A stretch of 64,000 nt of DNA, taken from contig NZ_CP141822.1 in assembly GCF_035621455.1 (NCBI RefSeq), positions 186,001 to 250,000 of the forward strand, in the 5' to 3' direction. Of the stretch, positions 37,598-46,185 are shown piece by piece. Made by a program: the position numbers and the translations under genes. Origin of the DNA: Vibrio natriegens NBRC 15636 = ATCC 14048 = DSM 759 (GTDB taxonomy: Bacteria > Pseudomonadota > Gammaproteobacteria > Enterobacterales > Vibrionaceae). Position 1 is the first letter of the stretch. Each line of letters opens with the position of its first letter. A model generated the notes under the pieces. It was not told the DNA's origin, ran no database searches, and was given only the letters and a program-made list of their open reading frames with translations.

Positions 37598-38248
37598 TTA
37601 CAGTGTTTTATAGTGACGAATTGCCTCTTCTAAATCATCATAATAAGTGAGTGCACCTTGGTGCAGTATGACCGCACTATCGCAGAATTCACGCACTTCG
37701 TCGAGTTCATGGCTTACCATGATGACTTGTGCCGATTGGCTTTTTCTCAGCAGTGCTTGCTTCGCTTTTCTACGAAATTTTAGGTCACCGACAGAGGTGG
37801 CTTCGTCAATTAGGTAGACATCAAAATCAATCGCAATACAGCAACCAAAAGCCAGTCGAGAGCGCATACCGCTTGAATAAGAAGCCACTTTGAGATCGTA
37901 TTTTAATCCCAGTTCTGCAAAAGCTTTGACCTTTTCTTCGTACTCATCGAGGTCGGCAACCCCGTTTACTCTTCCGATAAAACGTGTATTTTCCCGTCCA
38001 GTCATTTGCGGGTGAATGCCAGTCGCGAGAGCGACTGGCCATGAAAGTGCTTTATCAGTGACGATTCGTCCTTTGTTTGGGTATTCGCTACCCGCCAATA
38101 TGCGAAACAGAGTCGATTTACCTGCACCGTTCGAACCAAGTAAAGCGACATTACGCCCTTCTGGGATCGTAAAATTGATGTCCCGAAAGACATACTGATT
38201 GCCCAGTTCAGAGGGGTAATATTTTGTTAGTTTTTCTAGCTTAATCAT
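37598..38248 (-). CDS. kpsT: Capsular polysaccharide ABC transporter ATPase, KpsT-like
   Basis: 216 residues from the ATG at 38248 (MIKLEKLTKYYP), matching the known KpsT start. Walker A is GSNGAGKST, signature SYSSGM, Walker B VYLIDEA and the H-loop VMVSHE. The TKYYPSELGNQYVFRD, ISWP-like LSWPVALATG and SVGDLKFR segments are specific to the KpsT/CtrD/BexA group rather than Wzt. It powers export of a completed polysaccharide. The matching permease lies 21.6 kb upstream in the same direction, an unusual separation. Confidence 0.92.
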   Translation of the reverse strand: MIKLEKLTKYYPSELGNQYVFRDINFTIPEGRNVALLGSNGAGKSTLFRILAGSEYPNKGRIVTDKALSWPVALATGIHPQMTGRENTRFIGRVNGVADLDEYEEKVKAFAELGLKYDLKVASYSSGMRSRLAFGCCIAIDFDVYLIDEATSVGDLKFRRKAKQALLRKSQSAQVIMVSHELDEVREFCDSAVILHQGALTYYDDLEEAIRHYKTL

Positions 38249-38277
38249 ATGCCAATCTAATTTATTGAGAATTTTGC

Positions 38278-39447
38278 TCAAACTTTTAAGGCTTGTGTAT
38301 ATTGCTTTATCTTATTCGCAATTATTTTACCATTAGGTCTCATCTTTTGAGCTATTGACATTAACTTGTAAGCTTTTAATAAATCAGATGTCTCCAAAGA
38401 TATCGCTAAATCCCTAAGTACTTCTACATCACCTGGAGTAATGACTTTTTCTTTCCAACTATTAAAAACTTCTTTAGTCGGAGAGATAGTGACATTCTTT
38501 AATATTTTATTAAGTGTCAATAACTCAAAACTCGGTGCTGTAGAAATACTGTTGTTAACACTATTAAACCTAGATTTAATAAACTCTCTAGCTTTAAGGA
38601 AGTAACTCACTGGAATGCTATTTTCTATAAATTCACGCTTCGCAGAGTAATATTTTTCAAAATTGTCATTTGACAATTTAAATGAAACATTGCTGCTTAC
38701 AGGGCAATAACCAGATCGATTACTTTTGAATACAGAAATAGCATTCAATTGGTTAATAGCCAGCGGTTGAGCTAGCATAGAAACATATTCCATTTGACTT
38801 CGGAACATTCGATGTAGAATGAAGTAGGATTTTAATTCTGTCGACTTCTCTTCTGAAGCGATTCTTCCTTTTCCCTTTCCGTGGAATAGTGCCGTTGAAC
38901 CGTCAGCGAGAGCATAATCTACTGATGGTGATATTGAGTTATGAACACCGATATTTATGTAGTCGTGTTTTAAAGAAAGTATAGATTTCACATAAGGTGA
39001 TAACCTTCCTTCATTCTTCAGATCATAAGGTTCTGCATACTCATTTAGCTCAGATTGGAGTAAAAACCACTCAAAGCATATTACATCGGAGTCGATCTCA
39101 TTTATACAATCTTGGATCTTGCTTGCAAAGTTTTTGGGTGTCCAAAACTCATCAATATCTAGAAATAACAAATGGGTAAAATTATCTTTTTTCGCTAAAT
39201 CAAGAGCGTGTTTATAGACTGATTCTTGAGGCTTAGCAACAGATGGATCAAAAAATGAGTCTCCGTCAATGAAGCTGACTCGGTGTTCTTTTTCAAGAAA
39301 GAGCTTTAGGTCATTTGTATTATCGGTAGTGTTGTTTACATAGATATCAATTGAATCAAAGCCAAAATATAGGTGATGAAAAATCCAATCAGGCAAATAA
39401 GCAGCTTCGTCCTTAGCTATTGCTATGAGCTTTATTTTCATATCCAT
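38278..39447 (-). CDS. GT2/GT92-like glycosyltransferase
   Basis: 389 residues from the ATG at 39447, with GGAA about ten bases upstream; one base separates it from the preceding stop. N-terminal KLIAIAKDEAAYLPDWIFHHLYFGFD is the Glyco_tranf_2_4 pattern (accessible-acceptor GT2/GT92 family); LLFLDIDEFW provides the DxD. The C-terminal 90 residues look helical with a TPR-like repeat. Capsule assembly is the likely context. Specificity unknown. Confidence 0.8.
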   Translation of the reverse strand: MDMKIKLIAIAKDEAAYLPDWIFHHLYFGFDSIDIYVNNTTDNTNDLKLFLEKEHRVSFIDGDSFFDPSVAKPQESVYKHALDLAKKDNFTHLLFLDIDEFWTPKNFASKIQDCINEIDSDVICFEWFLLQSELNEYAEPYDLKNEGRLSPYVKSILSLKHDYINIGVHNSISPSVDYALADGSTALFHGKGKGRIASEEKSTELKSYFILHRMFRSQMEYVSMLAQPLAINQLNAISVFKSNRSGYCPVSSNVSFKLSNDNFEKYYSAKREFIENSIPVSYFLKAREFIKSRFNSVNNSISTAPSFELLTLNKILKNVTISPTKEVFNSWKEKVITPGDVEVLRDLAISLETSDLLKAYKLMSIAQKMRPNGKIIANKIKQYTQALKV

Positions 39448-39448
39448 A

Positions 39449-40477
39449 TTATTTTTTTCCAACGATAGTTAAAATCATATCCATTTGAATAGAGACTATA
39501 TCTTCAAGTTTTTCAATTCTCTGTTTTAATAGTGATATTTCATTGTCAGATTCTGAATTAGATTTATTCAGGGAAGACGGAAAAGCATGCTTACCTAAAT
39601 AGTATGTTTGTTCTAGCTTTTTATTTGACTCAAGATATCTACTAGATATCTTATTTTCTAGTTCAAAGGGAAGCTTTACAGAATATTTTTTGCTTATTAA
39701 TTTCTTACTATTAGGTGCAAATGCTAAAATAGTATTCTTAACCTTTTGAGTATGAGGGCTCTCATAAATAGTGTGAATTTTCGTCAGACTTTCGCATATA
39801 GCACTGCTTAGTCCTGCATTGCTTGCTTCTAGAGACGGCTTTAGTCCGTTATTATTAATACCTGCTCTAGTACAAAAGTCTATAGTTAAATTGCTTTTAA
39901 TTAAGTGCTTTTTATCTAATGAGCAAACTTTTAGTTCAGCGTTAGGGTAATAATTACTAAGCTGTTCTGTAACAAATACATAATCACCAAAATTAGTATT
40001 TATCATTCTATCGATATAAGCGTCTATTGTTTCGCCTTTTTTGTGTCCCCATTGCTGCCACGCGGAAAGAAGTAACTCTCGTTGATCACGAATATAGTAA
40101 ACAACTTTAACGTTACTAAAGCGTGTCGCAAATAAAGAGTGGATTGCTTTTAGCTGTGGAGATCCTATTGCGTTGACTAAATTTTCTGCTGTAATTATTA
40201 CTTTTTTACAACCTTGCTCTTCGGCAGTAATTAAAAAGTCGTCGATCTTTTTTTCTAGAGCATTAATGTTAAGCTCACCATTGATGACTTTTTCTATAAA
40301 GTCTCTTGGTGTATGAGTACGATTAATTCGATACGCTTTATTACCTGGGAAGTTGAAGTCACTATCTGGCATAAAAATGCCACGATCTTTTAACACTAGT
40401 CTATTAGTATAAAGAAAATCTTGAATAGTAGTCGAACCACATTTTGAGTGGCCTGGGTGTAAAATCAGCTCAATCAT
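39449..40477 (-). CDS. Sulfotransferase-like protein with C-terminal coiled coil
   Basis: 342 residues. The PAPS 5'-phosphosulfate loop reads LHPGHSKCGSTTIQDFLY (residues 6-23); a 3'-phosphate-binding strand-helix YYIRDQRELLLSAWQQWG is at about 127-144. The loop keeps Lys, Gly, Ser/Thr but is atypical (HSKCGST in place of HKTGTT). The last 40 residues form a likely coiled coil (heptads ISLLKQRIEKLEDI), perhaps for oligomerisation. It overlaps the next sulfotransferase-like gene by 4 bp (ATGA), so the two are probably made together. Function inferred from motif. Confidence 0.78.
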   Translation of the reverse strand: MIELILHPGHSKCGSTTIQDFLYTNRLVLKDRGIFMPDSDFNFPGNKAYRINRTHTPRDFIEKVINGELNINALEKKIDDFLITAEEQGCKKVIITAENLVNAIGSPQLKAIHSLFATRFSNVKVVYYIRDQRELLLSAWQQWGHKKGETIDAYIDRMINTNFGDYVFVTEQLSNYYPNAELKVCSLDKKHLIKSNLTIDFCTRAGINNNGLKPSLEASNAGLSSAICESLTKIHTIYESPHTQKVKNTILAFAPNSKKLISKKYSVKLPFELENKISSRYLESNKKLEQTYYLGKHAFPSSLNKSNSESDNEISLLKQRIEKLEDIVSIQMDMILTIVGKK

Positions 40478-41466
40478 TTTAGAGCCACCCCCTCCATAAC
40501 GATGTTATATACATCTTGAATGAAGTTAGAAGCGTTTGGGCTTAAAAGCCAATCAGGACTGATAGTCTTTATTTGTTTCTTATGGTTGACGGGAGAATAG
40601 CTCAATATCCGATCAGAGTATTTCTCTGGAATACTTCGTTCACAAAGCCGATCGACAAAATAATCTCCAGATTCAGTCGAATCTTGATCTTTTGCCATCA
40701 AATCACGAATTTTTTGGATGAGCTCTTGAACATCATCTTTACGGGCATAGAAGTTTTCTCGAGTCTTACTGCTTTGAGGTAGTTGGGCTTTTTTGCTCAA
40801 GACATTCAAGCAACGTATTATTTCTGTTGTTTCTGGATCCAAAGAAGCATTTCTTACACCGTCGCTTTGCTTAGACACATCGATTTCACCTGGAGAAATA
40901 CCCATTAGGCCGAAGAATACACTTACTAATTCCCCATTTTTTGCTAGAGAGTCGTAGTCTAAAATATGTAAATTTTCTCTACCAAAGTGTTTCGCTAGTA
41001 CATCTAATGTCATTGTCTGCATTAATGTTTTACTTTGCCCTGGGCGAATCAAATCGTGATAGAAGAATGAGTGAAAGGGTTGACATCCTCCATGTTTTAC
41101 AGATTCTTGCCAAAGAGAATACATTTTCAAGCTAGAGCGTCGCCATGCATAGATTACTTTGATATCGAAATCTTTCTCTAGGCTACTATGTAAGTAAGCA
41201 TAATCTTGAGCGGTGAAATGAATAAAATTCTCACTTGATAACAAGATGTTTAATCCACATGCTTTTAGCTTTTCAATATCTTCATTACTAATGGCTCGTC
41301 TTCTCACGATATTCACAAGATCATGATGGCCAATATGATTAAAAAACTGAAGTGGATAAGAAATATTGTTCTTTTCTAGGACCTCTTTATTGTCCAAGCT
41401 CGCTTTTTGAATCACCGTTGTCCCTGTTTTATGAGGGCCAACGTGCAGATAAATCGTTTGTTTCAT
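40474..41466 (-). CDS. Sulfotransferase-like protein
   Basis: 330 residues from the ATG at 41466, with AGGTG eight bases upstream. The 5'-phosphosulfate loop YLHVGPHKTGTTVIQ (residues 6-20) is a textbook PAPS-binding motif, and IKVIYAWRRSSLKMYSLW supplies the Arg and Ser for the 3'-phosphate. It would move sulfate from PAPS to a sugar hydroxyl in the cytoplasm. Genes for PAPS synthesis lie 5-6 kb downstream in the same direction. Which sugar it modifies cannot be read from the sequence. Confidence 0.85.
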   Translation of the reverse strand: MKQTIYLHVGPHKTGTTVIQKASLDNKEVLEKNNISYPLQFFNHIGHHDLVNIVRRRAISNEDIEKLKACGLNILLSSENFIHFTAQDYAYLHSSLEKDFDIKVIYAWRRSSLKMYSLWQESVKHGGCQPFHSFFYHDLIRPGQSKTLMQTMTLDVLAKHFGRENLHILDYDSLAKNGELVSVFFGLMGISPGEIDVSKQSDGVRNASLDPETTEIIRCLNVLSKKAQLPQSSKTRENFYARKDDVQELIQKIRDLMAKDQDSTESGDYFVDRLCERSIPEKYSDRILSYSPVNHKKQIKTISPDWLLSPNASNFIQDVYNIVMEGVALK

Positions 41467-41470
41467 TTTC

Positions 41471-43504
41471 TTATTCACCTAAAAATGGGAACCGGCCAAA
41501 CTGACTGATCAAAGGGCCCCATTTTAAAATCTGTTGTTCGTTTAGTTCGTTTTCGCCTGTGAAAGGGTTATTCCAGCCTGCGGCCTGCCATTTGTCGATT
41601 GGATTTAAAATATGCAGGTTGGCAAGGCCAAAATCCCCTGGCAATTGTGCATCGGCAACTGCATTGTCCCCTATATGAACAAAGCGAGTTTTATTCTTGA
41701 GATTGTCACTGATGTACGACCACATTGTGCCATTATCTTTCCTTAACCCTAGGTCGCTTGAGACAAATAGTTTGTAACCGTTTGTCACACCTGCTTTTCT
41801 CAGCATTAAGAGAATTTGGTATTCGTCATAGTAGGTGTCAGAGACGATGTAGACTTCCTTACCCATACCGATAAGTTGGTTTAAGATGTCGACAACTTCA
41901 TCTTTACTCTCAATCATCTCTAGGTCATAGGCAAACTCTAGATCGGCATACTGTTTTGCGCTGCCTTCAGGAAGTAATTTAAGAGCAACCATTTTTTCGT
42001 AAGTTTCAAAAATGTTCACATCGCCTTGAAACTTCTTGTCTTGTCTTACTTTAAATTCTGCTTCGTTGCGAGCCTTAACAAACTCATGTGGACATGAAAA
42101 CAGCCCATCATCAACCAACTGTTTGCCAAGTTTAAATTTCGCATAATCAGGTACATAGTGGCTGCGTCGAACTAAAGTGTCGAAAACGTCAAACGAAATA
42201 ATTTCGAAGGGCTGTAGTTTGTGCAAAAGCTGTTCTTTGTTACTGACATAGTTGGCAAAGATGTAACTCTTGTCATAGGTGAAGCGTGCAAGTTCGGGGT
42301 TGAAAAACAGCTGTGAATAGCCATTCTTTTCTGCCAATAATCCAATGCAGCGTTCTAGTGCATGAAGAGGTGAACCATCGTTAGGTAACGGCTCTTGTGG
42401 AAAATCGGAGTATTGGTAACTTTTATCAAGCAATTGCTGGATAGCTTTTGGCTTCGCCCAAAACATACCGCCTACAGGGTAGGGAAGGAACTCGGTATGA
42501 TCATCAAGCCCCCATTCTTCGAAGAATTGCCCTTTAAACGGTTTATTTTTAAGCCAGTGGTTTACCCAGTCTGGCATCATAGTAAATGATGTTGGGTAAT
42601 AAATGCCGCACTCTTCATCGTTAAGCATGTGAGTCAACATTCTTGTGATGACACAGTGATCTTTGAGCAAGTACTCGCCTAGATAGTCAGCCCACTGAGT
42701 TTGCGGACGTCCTGAGTACAAGGATTTTTTAGAATGCAGATGACAGAATAGATCGTAATCCATCAGCTTTTGTCCAAACTCAACCAACATCGGACCAAAA
42801 TTACGGCCTTGGTTAGGAACTTCGACAACTTCGATGTTATTTACAGCGTTAAGTGAGGAGAGTTGCTTCTCTATTTCGCTCTCAAACGCTTTGTCGCTTA
42901 CGCTTATTAATAAATCTACCTTGACCGGAAAGTCTGTTAAGCATTTAGCGTAATACGAAATAAAATCTTCATAGAAAATATGCAAGCAGACCGCAACTTT
43001 TGCTTCGGCAATGCGTTTTTTATTCGGCGTGATTTCAATAGATTGTCTCGGTGTCCACTTTGGTGAAAAAGGTGCGGAAATTCGCCCCTCAGTGTGACCA
43101 GTAGAGAGGTAATGCGCAAGTGGACTAACGTTTGCGTGGTATACGTCTAGGCTATGCTTTTGGTACGTTAAGTTGTCAAAGCTTGGGCTTGGGCTTACTG
43201 CGGAAAACCGACTTTTATGTAAGTAGTCGCAAAATGCCTGTTGTTCGGAGGAAAACTGGCGGTTTTGCGTTTCACAATACCAATCAAAGTCAAACAGACC
43301 GTGCTTTTTAGCGTCAAGAAGAAGTTGAACTTGATCAACGCTGATGTCGTTATACTGGCCGCTGAGTGCTTTAGTGTGCTTTTTTAGTTTACGTCGGAGA
43401 AGTCGGTTCTCTACTTTTTCGGCCAAAGTCATAAGTTTTGGGTTATGGCGTAAAGTGCGTTCAACTCTAGGAAAGCGTTGTTTAATTAATGCTCTGTAAT
43501 TCAT
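41471..43504 (-). CDS. RgpF-like (rhamnan synthesis) domain fused to HAD phosphatase domain
   Basis: 677 residues in three parts. Residues about 55-145 hold one tail-type repeat (YLSTGHTEGR). Residues about 165-400 match the rhamnan synthesis F pattern (VAVCLHIFYEDFISYY, PNQGRNFGPMLVEFG, CHLHSKKS). Residues about 435-630 are a HAD-type hydrolase with all four motifs: DVFDT, VSDTYY, the motif III Lys in LRKDNG, and HIGDNAVAD. RgpF-like domains accompany rhamnose-rich polysaccharide synthesis, which fits the rml genes here; the HAD part may remove a phosphate from an intermediate. Start overlaps the preceding gene by 4 bp (ATGA). The fusion's function is not known to me. Confidence 0.75.
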   Translation of the reverse strand: MNYRALIKQRFPRVERTLRHNPKLMTLAEKVENRLLRRKLKKHTKALSGQYNDISVDQVQLLLDAKKHGLFDFDWYCETQNRQFSSEQQAFCDYLHKSRFSAVSPSPSFDNLTYQKHSLDVYHANVSPLAHYLSTGHTEGRISAPFSPKWTPRQSIEITPNKKRIAEAKVAVCLHIFYEDFISYYAKCLTDFPVKVDLLISVSDKAFESEIEKQLSSLNAVNNIEVVEVPNQGRNFGPMLVEFGQKLMDYDLFCHLHSKKSLYSGRPQTQWADYLGEYLLKDHCVITRMLTHMLNDEECGIYYPTSFTMMPDWVNHWLKNKPFKGQFFEEWGLDDHTEFLPYPVGGMFWAKPKAIQQLLDKSYQYSDFPQEPLPNDGSPLHALERCIGLLAEKNGYSQLFFNPELARFTYDKSYIFANYVSNKEQLLHKLQPFEIISFDVFDTLVRRSHYVPDYAKFKLGKQLVDDGLFSCPHEFVKARNEAEFKVRQDKKFQGDVNIFETYEKMVALKLLPEGSAKQYADLEFAYDLEMIESKDEVVDILNQLIGMGKEVYIVSDTYYDEYQILLMLRKAGVTNGYKLFVSSDLGLRKDNGTMWSYISDNLKNKTRFVHIGDNAVADAQLPGDFGLANLHILNPIDKWQAAGWNNPFTGENELNEQQILKWGPLISQFGRFPFLGE

Positions 43505-44547
43505 AGTCTCAACCCAAAAAAATCAATACCGTTCACGGTTCCTTCACTGGTGATGTCATCGTCTATTTCAAACAACGGCCAGCTCCCTCGAGGTAACATG
43601 CCTTTTTTGGAGACAAAGGTGGTGTATAAATCTTCGATTTCTTGACGGGAGAACTCTATACCATGTGCCACAAACTCGTCCATTTGCTTCAACGCGCCAT
43701 TACAAACCGTTTCCAATAAATGGAAGTTATGCTGGCTTGAGACTTTTCGTCCATAGTAATAGTCAAATTCTCGATGTTGCAGCGGACTAAAACGAATATC
43801 TTGGAACTGACCATTTGGTGCTGTTAATAAGCCTTCTAAGAACATGGAACGATCGAGTGGCACATAACCGTCACCCAGTTTGACACCTTCTTTTAAGTAG
43901 CCCTTCATTACTGCGGATTTTGTTCCAATCTGTTTTTTACCAGGTTTTGACGCAATAAGATAATGTCCTACAGTGTTGACATCAAAGATTAAGCTCAACA
44001 GTGTTTGTATGGTTCCGCCATAACCGACATCAACGACATCGACTGTGTCGTGTTCAAAGAAACCCAGTTGGGTTAGATATTCTTTATAAGCATCACTTGA
44101 ACGACGGATGACGGGTGTCAGTTGTTCAACTCTTGTGCAAAGTAACGCGGAAACCTTTTCTAGGTCATTGGGCAGAAAAAGTTTTTGACTGAGCTCTTTC
44201 TGTGAAAAAACTTCTCTGATCTTGACATCACTAAGCATAAATCGCGTGCGCAGTAACTCATACATTGATCCCGAGAATTTAAAATTCAGCGAGTAAGCGT
44301 GGGTTTTCGGCTCGATTAAGCCAATTTTGAAGAGAAATGCTCGTGATACAAGTAAGTAACGTGTCTCAACAGATTTCTCCTGCCCCGAAGCATAGCGGGA
44401 AAATGAGCGCTCTAACCAATAACCTTCTCGAGCTAAGAAAAACAGAGGTCTGCCCTTAGGTCGCTGTTCATAAAGGTTTTTGTTGAAATAGGTTAAAACG
44501 GGGGACAAAAAAACCGCCCCCAATTGTTGTAATGATTCGATAGCCAT
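43501..44547 (-). CDS. Unknown protein resembling the C-terminal part of polysaccharide-locus HAD proteins
   Basis: 348 residues. The blocks PLFFLAREGYWLERSF (about 33-48) and DVVDVGYGGTIQTLL (about 169-183) resemble the part that follows the HAD domain in large COG5610-type proteins of surface-polysaccharide clusters. Here that part is a separate gene directly upstream of, and translationally coupled to, the RgpF-HAD gene, so the two may act as a complex. No enzyme motif is evident. Lead gene of a possible transcription start; a promoter-like pair lies just upstream. Confidence 0.6.
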   Translation of the reverse strand: MAIESLQQLGAVFLSPVLTYFNKNLYEQRPKGRPLFFLAREGYWLERSFSRYASGQEKSVETRYLLVSRAFLFKIGLIEPKTHAYSLNFKFSGSMYELLRTRFMLSDVKIREVFSQKELSQKLFLPNDLEKVSALLCTRVEQLTPVIRRSSDAYKEYLTQLGFFEHDTVDVVDVGYGGTIQTLLSLIFDVNTVGHYLIASKPGKKQIGTKSAVMKGYLKEGVKLGDGYVPLDRSMFLEGLLTAPNGQFQDIRFSPLQHREFDYYYGRKVSSQHNFHLLETVCNGALKQMDEFVAHGIEFSRQEIEDLYTTFVSKKGMLPRGSWPLFEIDDDITSEGTVNGIDFFGLRL

Positions 44548-44634
44548 CTAATCGCCTGTTTATTATTGCTTTTTATGTAATTCTAAGTTCATTTTTCGGT
44601 ACTTACGATGCCGATTTCGAACCATATCTATGAA

Positions 44635-44661
44635 AATATAATACTCTGATTGTCCGTTCAA
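44635..44661 (-). promoter_or_regulatory. Weak promoter candidate upstream of the 43.5-44.5 kb gene
   Basis: On the minus strand TTGAAC, 15 bp, TATATT, about 90 bp before the start at 44,547. Spacing is short and AT-rich background makes chance matches likely. Confidence 0.25.
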
Positions 44662-44710
44662 CCATTAAAACGTCAATTACATTTAAGGATTTATTCCTTA
44701 CTAACCATTG

Positions 44711-45142
44711 TTATTTGTTTGTACTTGAAGCGATATTAGGGAGCTCCTGATCTTTCAGAGCTAATAAGAGTTGTTGATAGTCCATTGCAAATACAATCGG
44801 TTCTATATTTACCTTTACATCATCTAAGTATAAGTCTGCCAGAGTAGGGGTTAGTGATGCCTGAGGTAAGTCTGGCGATACAGAAAAGGCGCAGCTTTTG
44901 CTTGGAAGGTTCGAGGTAATGAGATCGTCTCTAAAATCGTTCGCCATGACCTCACAAAACGTGCGATTACCCACTTTAAATGCGACATGAACGGGTTGTT
45001 GTGGTGATGCTTTTTTATAGGCCCAGCCGTTTACTACGTGGTTAAAACACGCATCTAGGTGATATTCATAATGTGTGGAAGGATGAACACCATCGCTAGT
45101 TAGTTTGTTTTTGATTTTTCTTAAGATTGTTAGGAAAGACAT
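44711..45142 (-). CDS. Small stand-alone beta-sandwich-like protein of unknown function
   Basis: 143 residues from the ATG at 45142 (GAGAAG four bases before it); an ATG at 45154 is possible. The central part follows the pattern NGWAYKKASPQQPVHVAF, then DFRDDL and SCAFSVSPDLP, like the repeated GWA...P...V...RxDL...F...LP domain often appended to bacterial glycosyltransferases and sulfotransferases. Here it is a separate protein. A role in binding the glycan or a partner enzyme is a guess. Confidence 0.6.
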   Translation of the reverse strand: MSFLTILRKIKNKLTSDGVHPSTHYEYHLDACFNHVVNGWAYKKASPQQPVHVAFKVGNRTFCEVMANDFRDDLITSNLPSKSCAFSVSPDLPQASLTPTLADLYLDDVKVNIEPIVFAMDYQQLLLALKDQELPNIASSTNK

Positions 45143-45202
45143 GGATCTTCTCATTGCTGTAGGTCGATCAAGCGAAGGAATGTAAATACTCTAGGTTCCA
45201 CA

Positions 45203-46015
45203 CTATAAAGTTGCTGAATAAGATAGGGGGCCGTACAGTTTTAAAAATGTATCTAATGAACGCTGAAATCCACTGCGCGTAAAATATTTTTCACCCATTT
45301 CCAGCACTCCCCATTTCCCTTGATAAATACGCTTTACTTGGCTTGCTAGCTCGACATTGTATTTAGATGGTTGATGAAAATAGCATAAATCTGGTTCGGA
45401 TATATGAATATGTTTCGCTTTTGCTAACGCGTGCCGATAATTGCCAGAGAGTAGGTCACCACACAAAAATTGGTTAGCGGTATCAAAATTGAGTACCAAG
45501 CCATCACTATCAACATCATTAATTAAATGTGTGCATTCCGTTAGGTTGCGAAGTAATCGTGCGCCATATACAGGTGGAATTGACTCTAATGCCAACGCTT
45601 TCGATACGGTAGAAAAGCGTTTTGCTACAGCCTCGAAGAGTGCACTCATCTCGTGATAATCGGCGGGTAGATGCTGACGGAGTTTTACAGCGCCTAACAC
45701 GGCATAATCTGCCCCACATTCGACGAGAAGTTGAGCGATGGTTTCCATATGCGAAAGGAAATTGTCACTGCCTTCCCCAAACAGTGCTACATCTTCTTTT
45801 GCATAAGTAAGACCTTGAAAAGAGCTGATATGAAGATCAAATGAGCATAACGTTTCCCTGAGTGACAAAACGGTGTCTGGATCGATAACCCAATTTTCAC
45901 CAAAGACTTTGGTTGGCGCTATCTCGACCCCTTTTATGCCTCTCTGTGCTAATTGCTCGTAGCACCAAAGCGCTTCATGCTGAGGCCAAGCAAAGTTACT
46001 GACAGAAAGTTTCAT
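45203..46015 (-). CDS. Sugar phosphate isomerase/epimerase-like TIM barrel protein
   Basis: 270 residues of the xylose isomerase-like (AP endonuclease 2) superfamily: opening LSVSNFAWP, RGIKGVEIAP, metal-site candidates ALESIPP, LNFDTAN, HIHISEPD and the closing WGVLEMG. Such proteins isomerise or epimerise free or phosphorylated sugars with a divalent metal. It probably supplies or edits a sugar for the capsule, though the reaction is not determined. A terminator after galU lies upstream, so it may start a new transcript or be read only through antitermination. Confidence 0.75.
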   Translation of the reverse strand: MKLSVSNFAWPQHEALWCYEQLAQRGIKGVEIAPTKVFGENWVIDPDTVLSLRETLCSFDLHISSFQGLTYAKEDVALFGEGSDNFLSHMETIAQLLVECGADYAVLGAVKLRQHLPADYHEMSALFEAVAKRFSTVSKALALESIPPVYGARLLRNLTECTHLINDVDSDGLVLNFDTANQFLCGDLLSGNYRHALAKAKHIHISEPDLCYFHQPSKYNVELASQVKRIYQGKWGVLEMGEKYFTRSGFQRSLDTFLKLYGPLSYSATL

Positions 46016-46144
46016 GCTGCTTTTCCTTAGGCTGAGTCTTCTTTAGAGATTGGTGTTATAACTTAATCGGGATCCATCCCTATACAGAACACCATAACGT
46101 TTTATTCACTGCTCTTTGGTATTTCAGTGATTAACTAGGAATAG

Positions 46145-46172
46145 CAAAAAGTGGGGCGTTTTTCTCCCCACT
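46145..46172 (-). terminator. galU terminator
   Basis: agtgggg (46150-46156) pairs with ccccact (46166-46172), 9-nt loop; on the minus strand TTTTTGC follows, 13 bp past the galU stop. It lies inside the long capsule locus. Confidence 0.85.
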
Positions 46173-46185
46173 AATTTGTGTCTAT

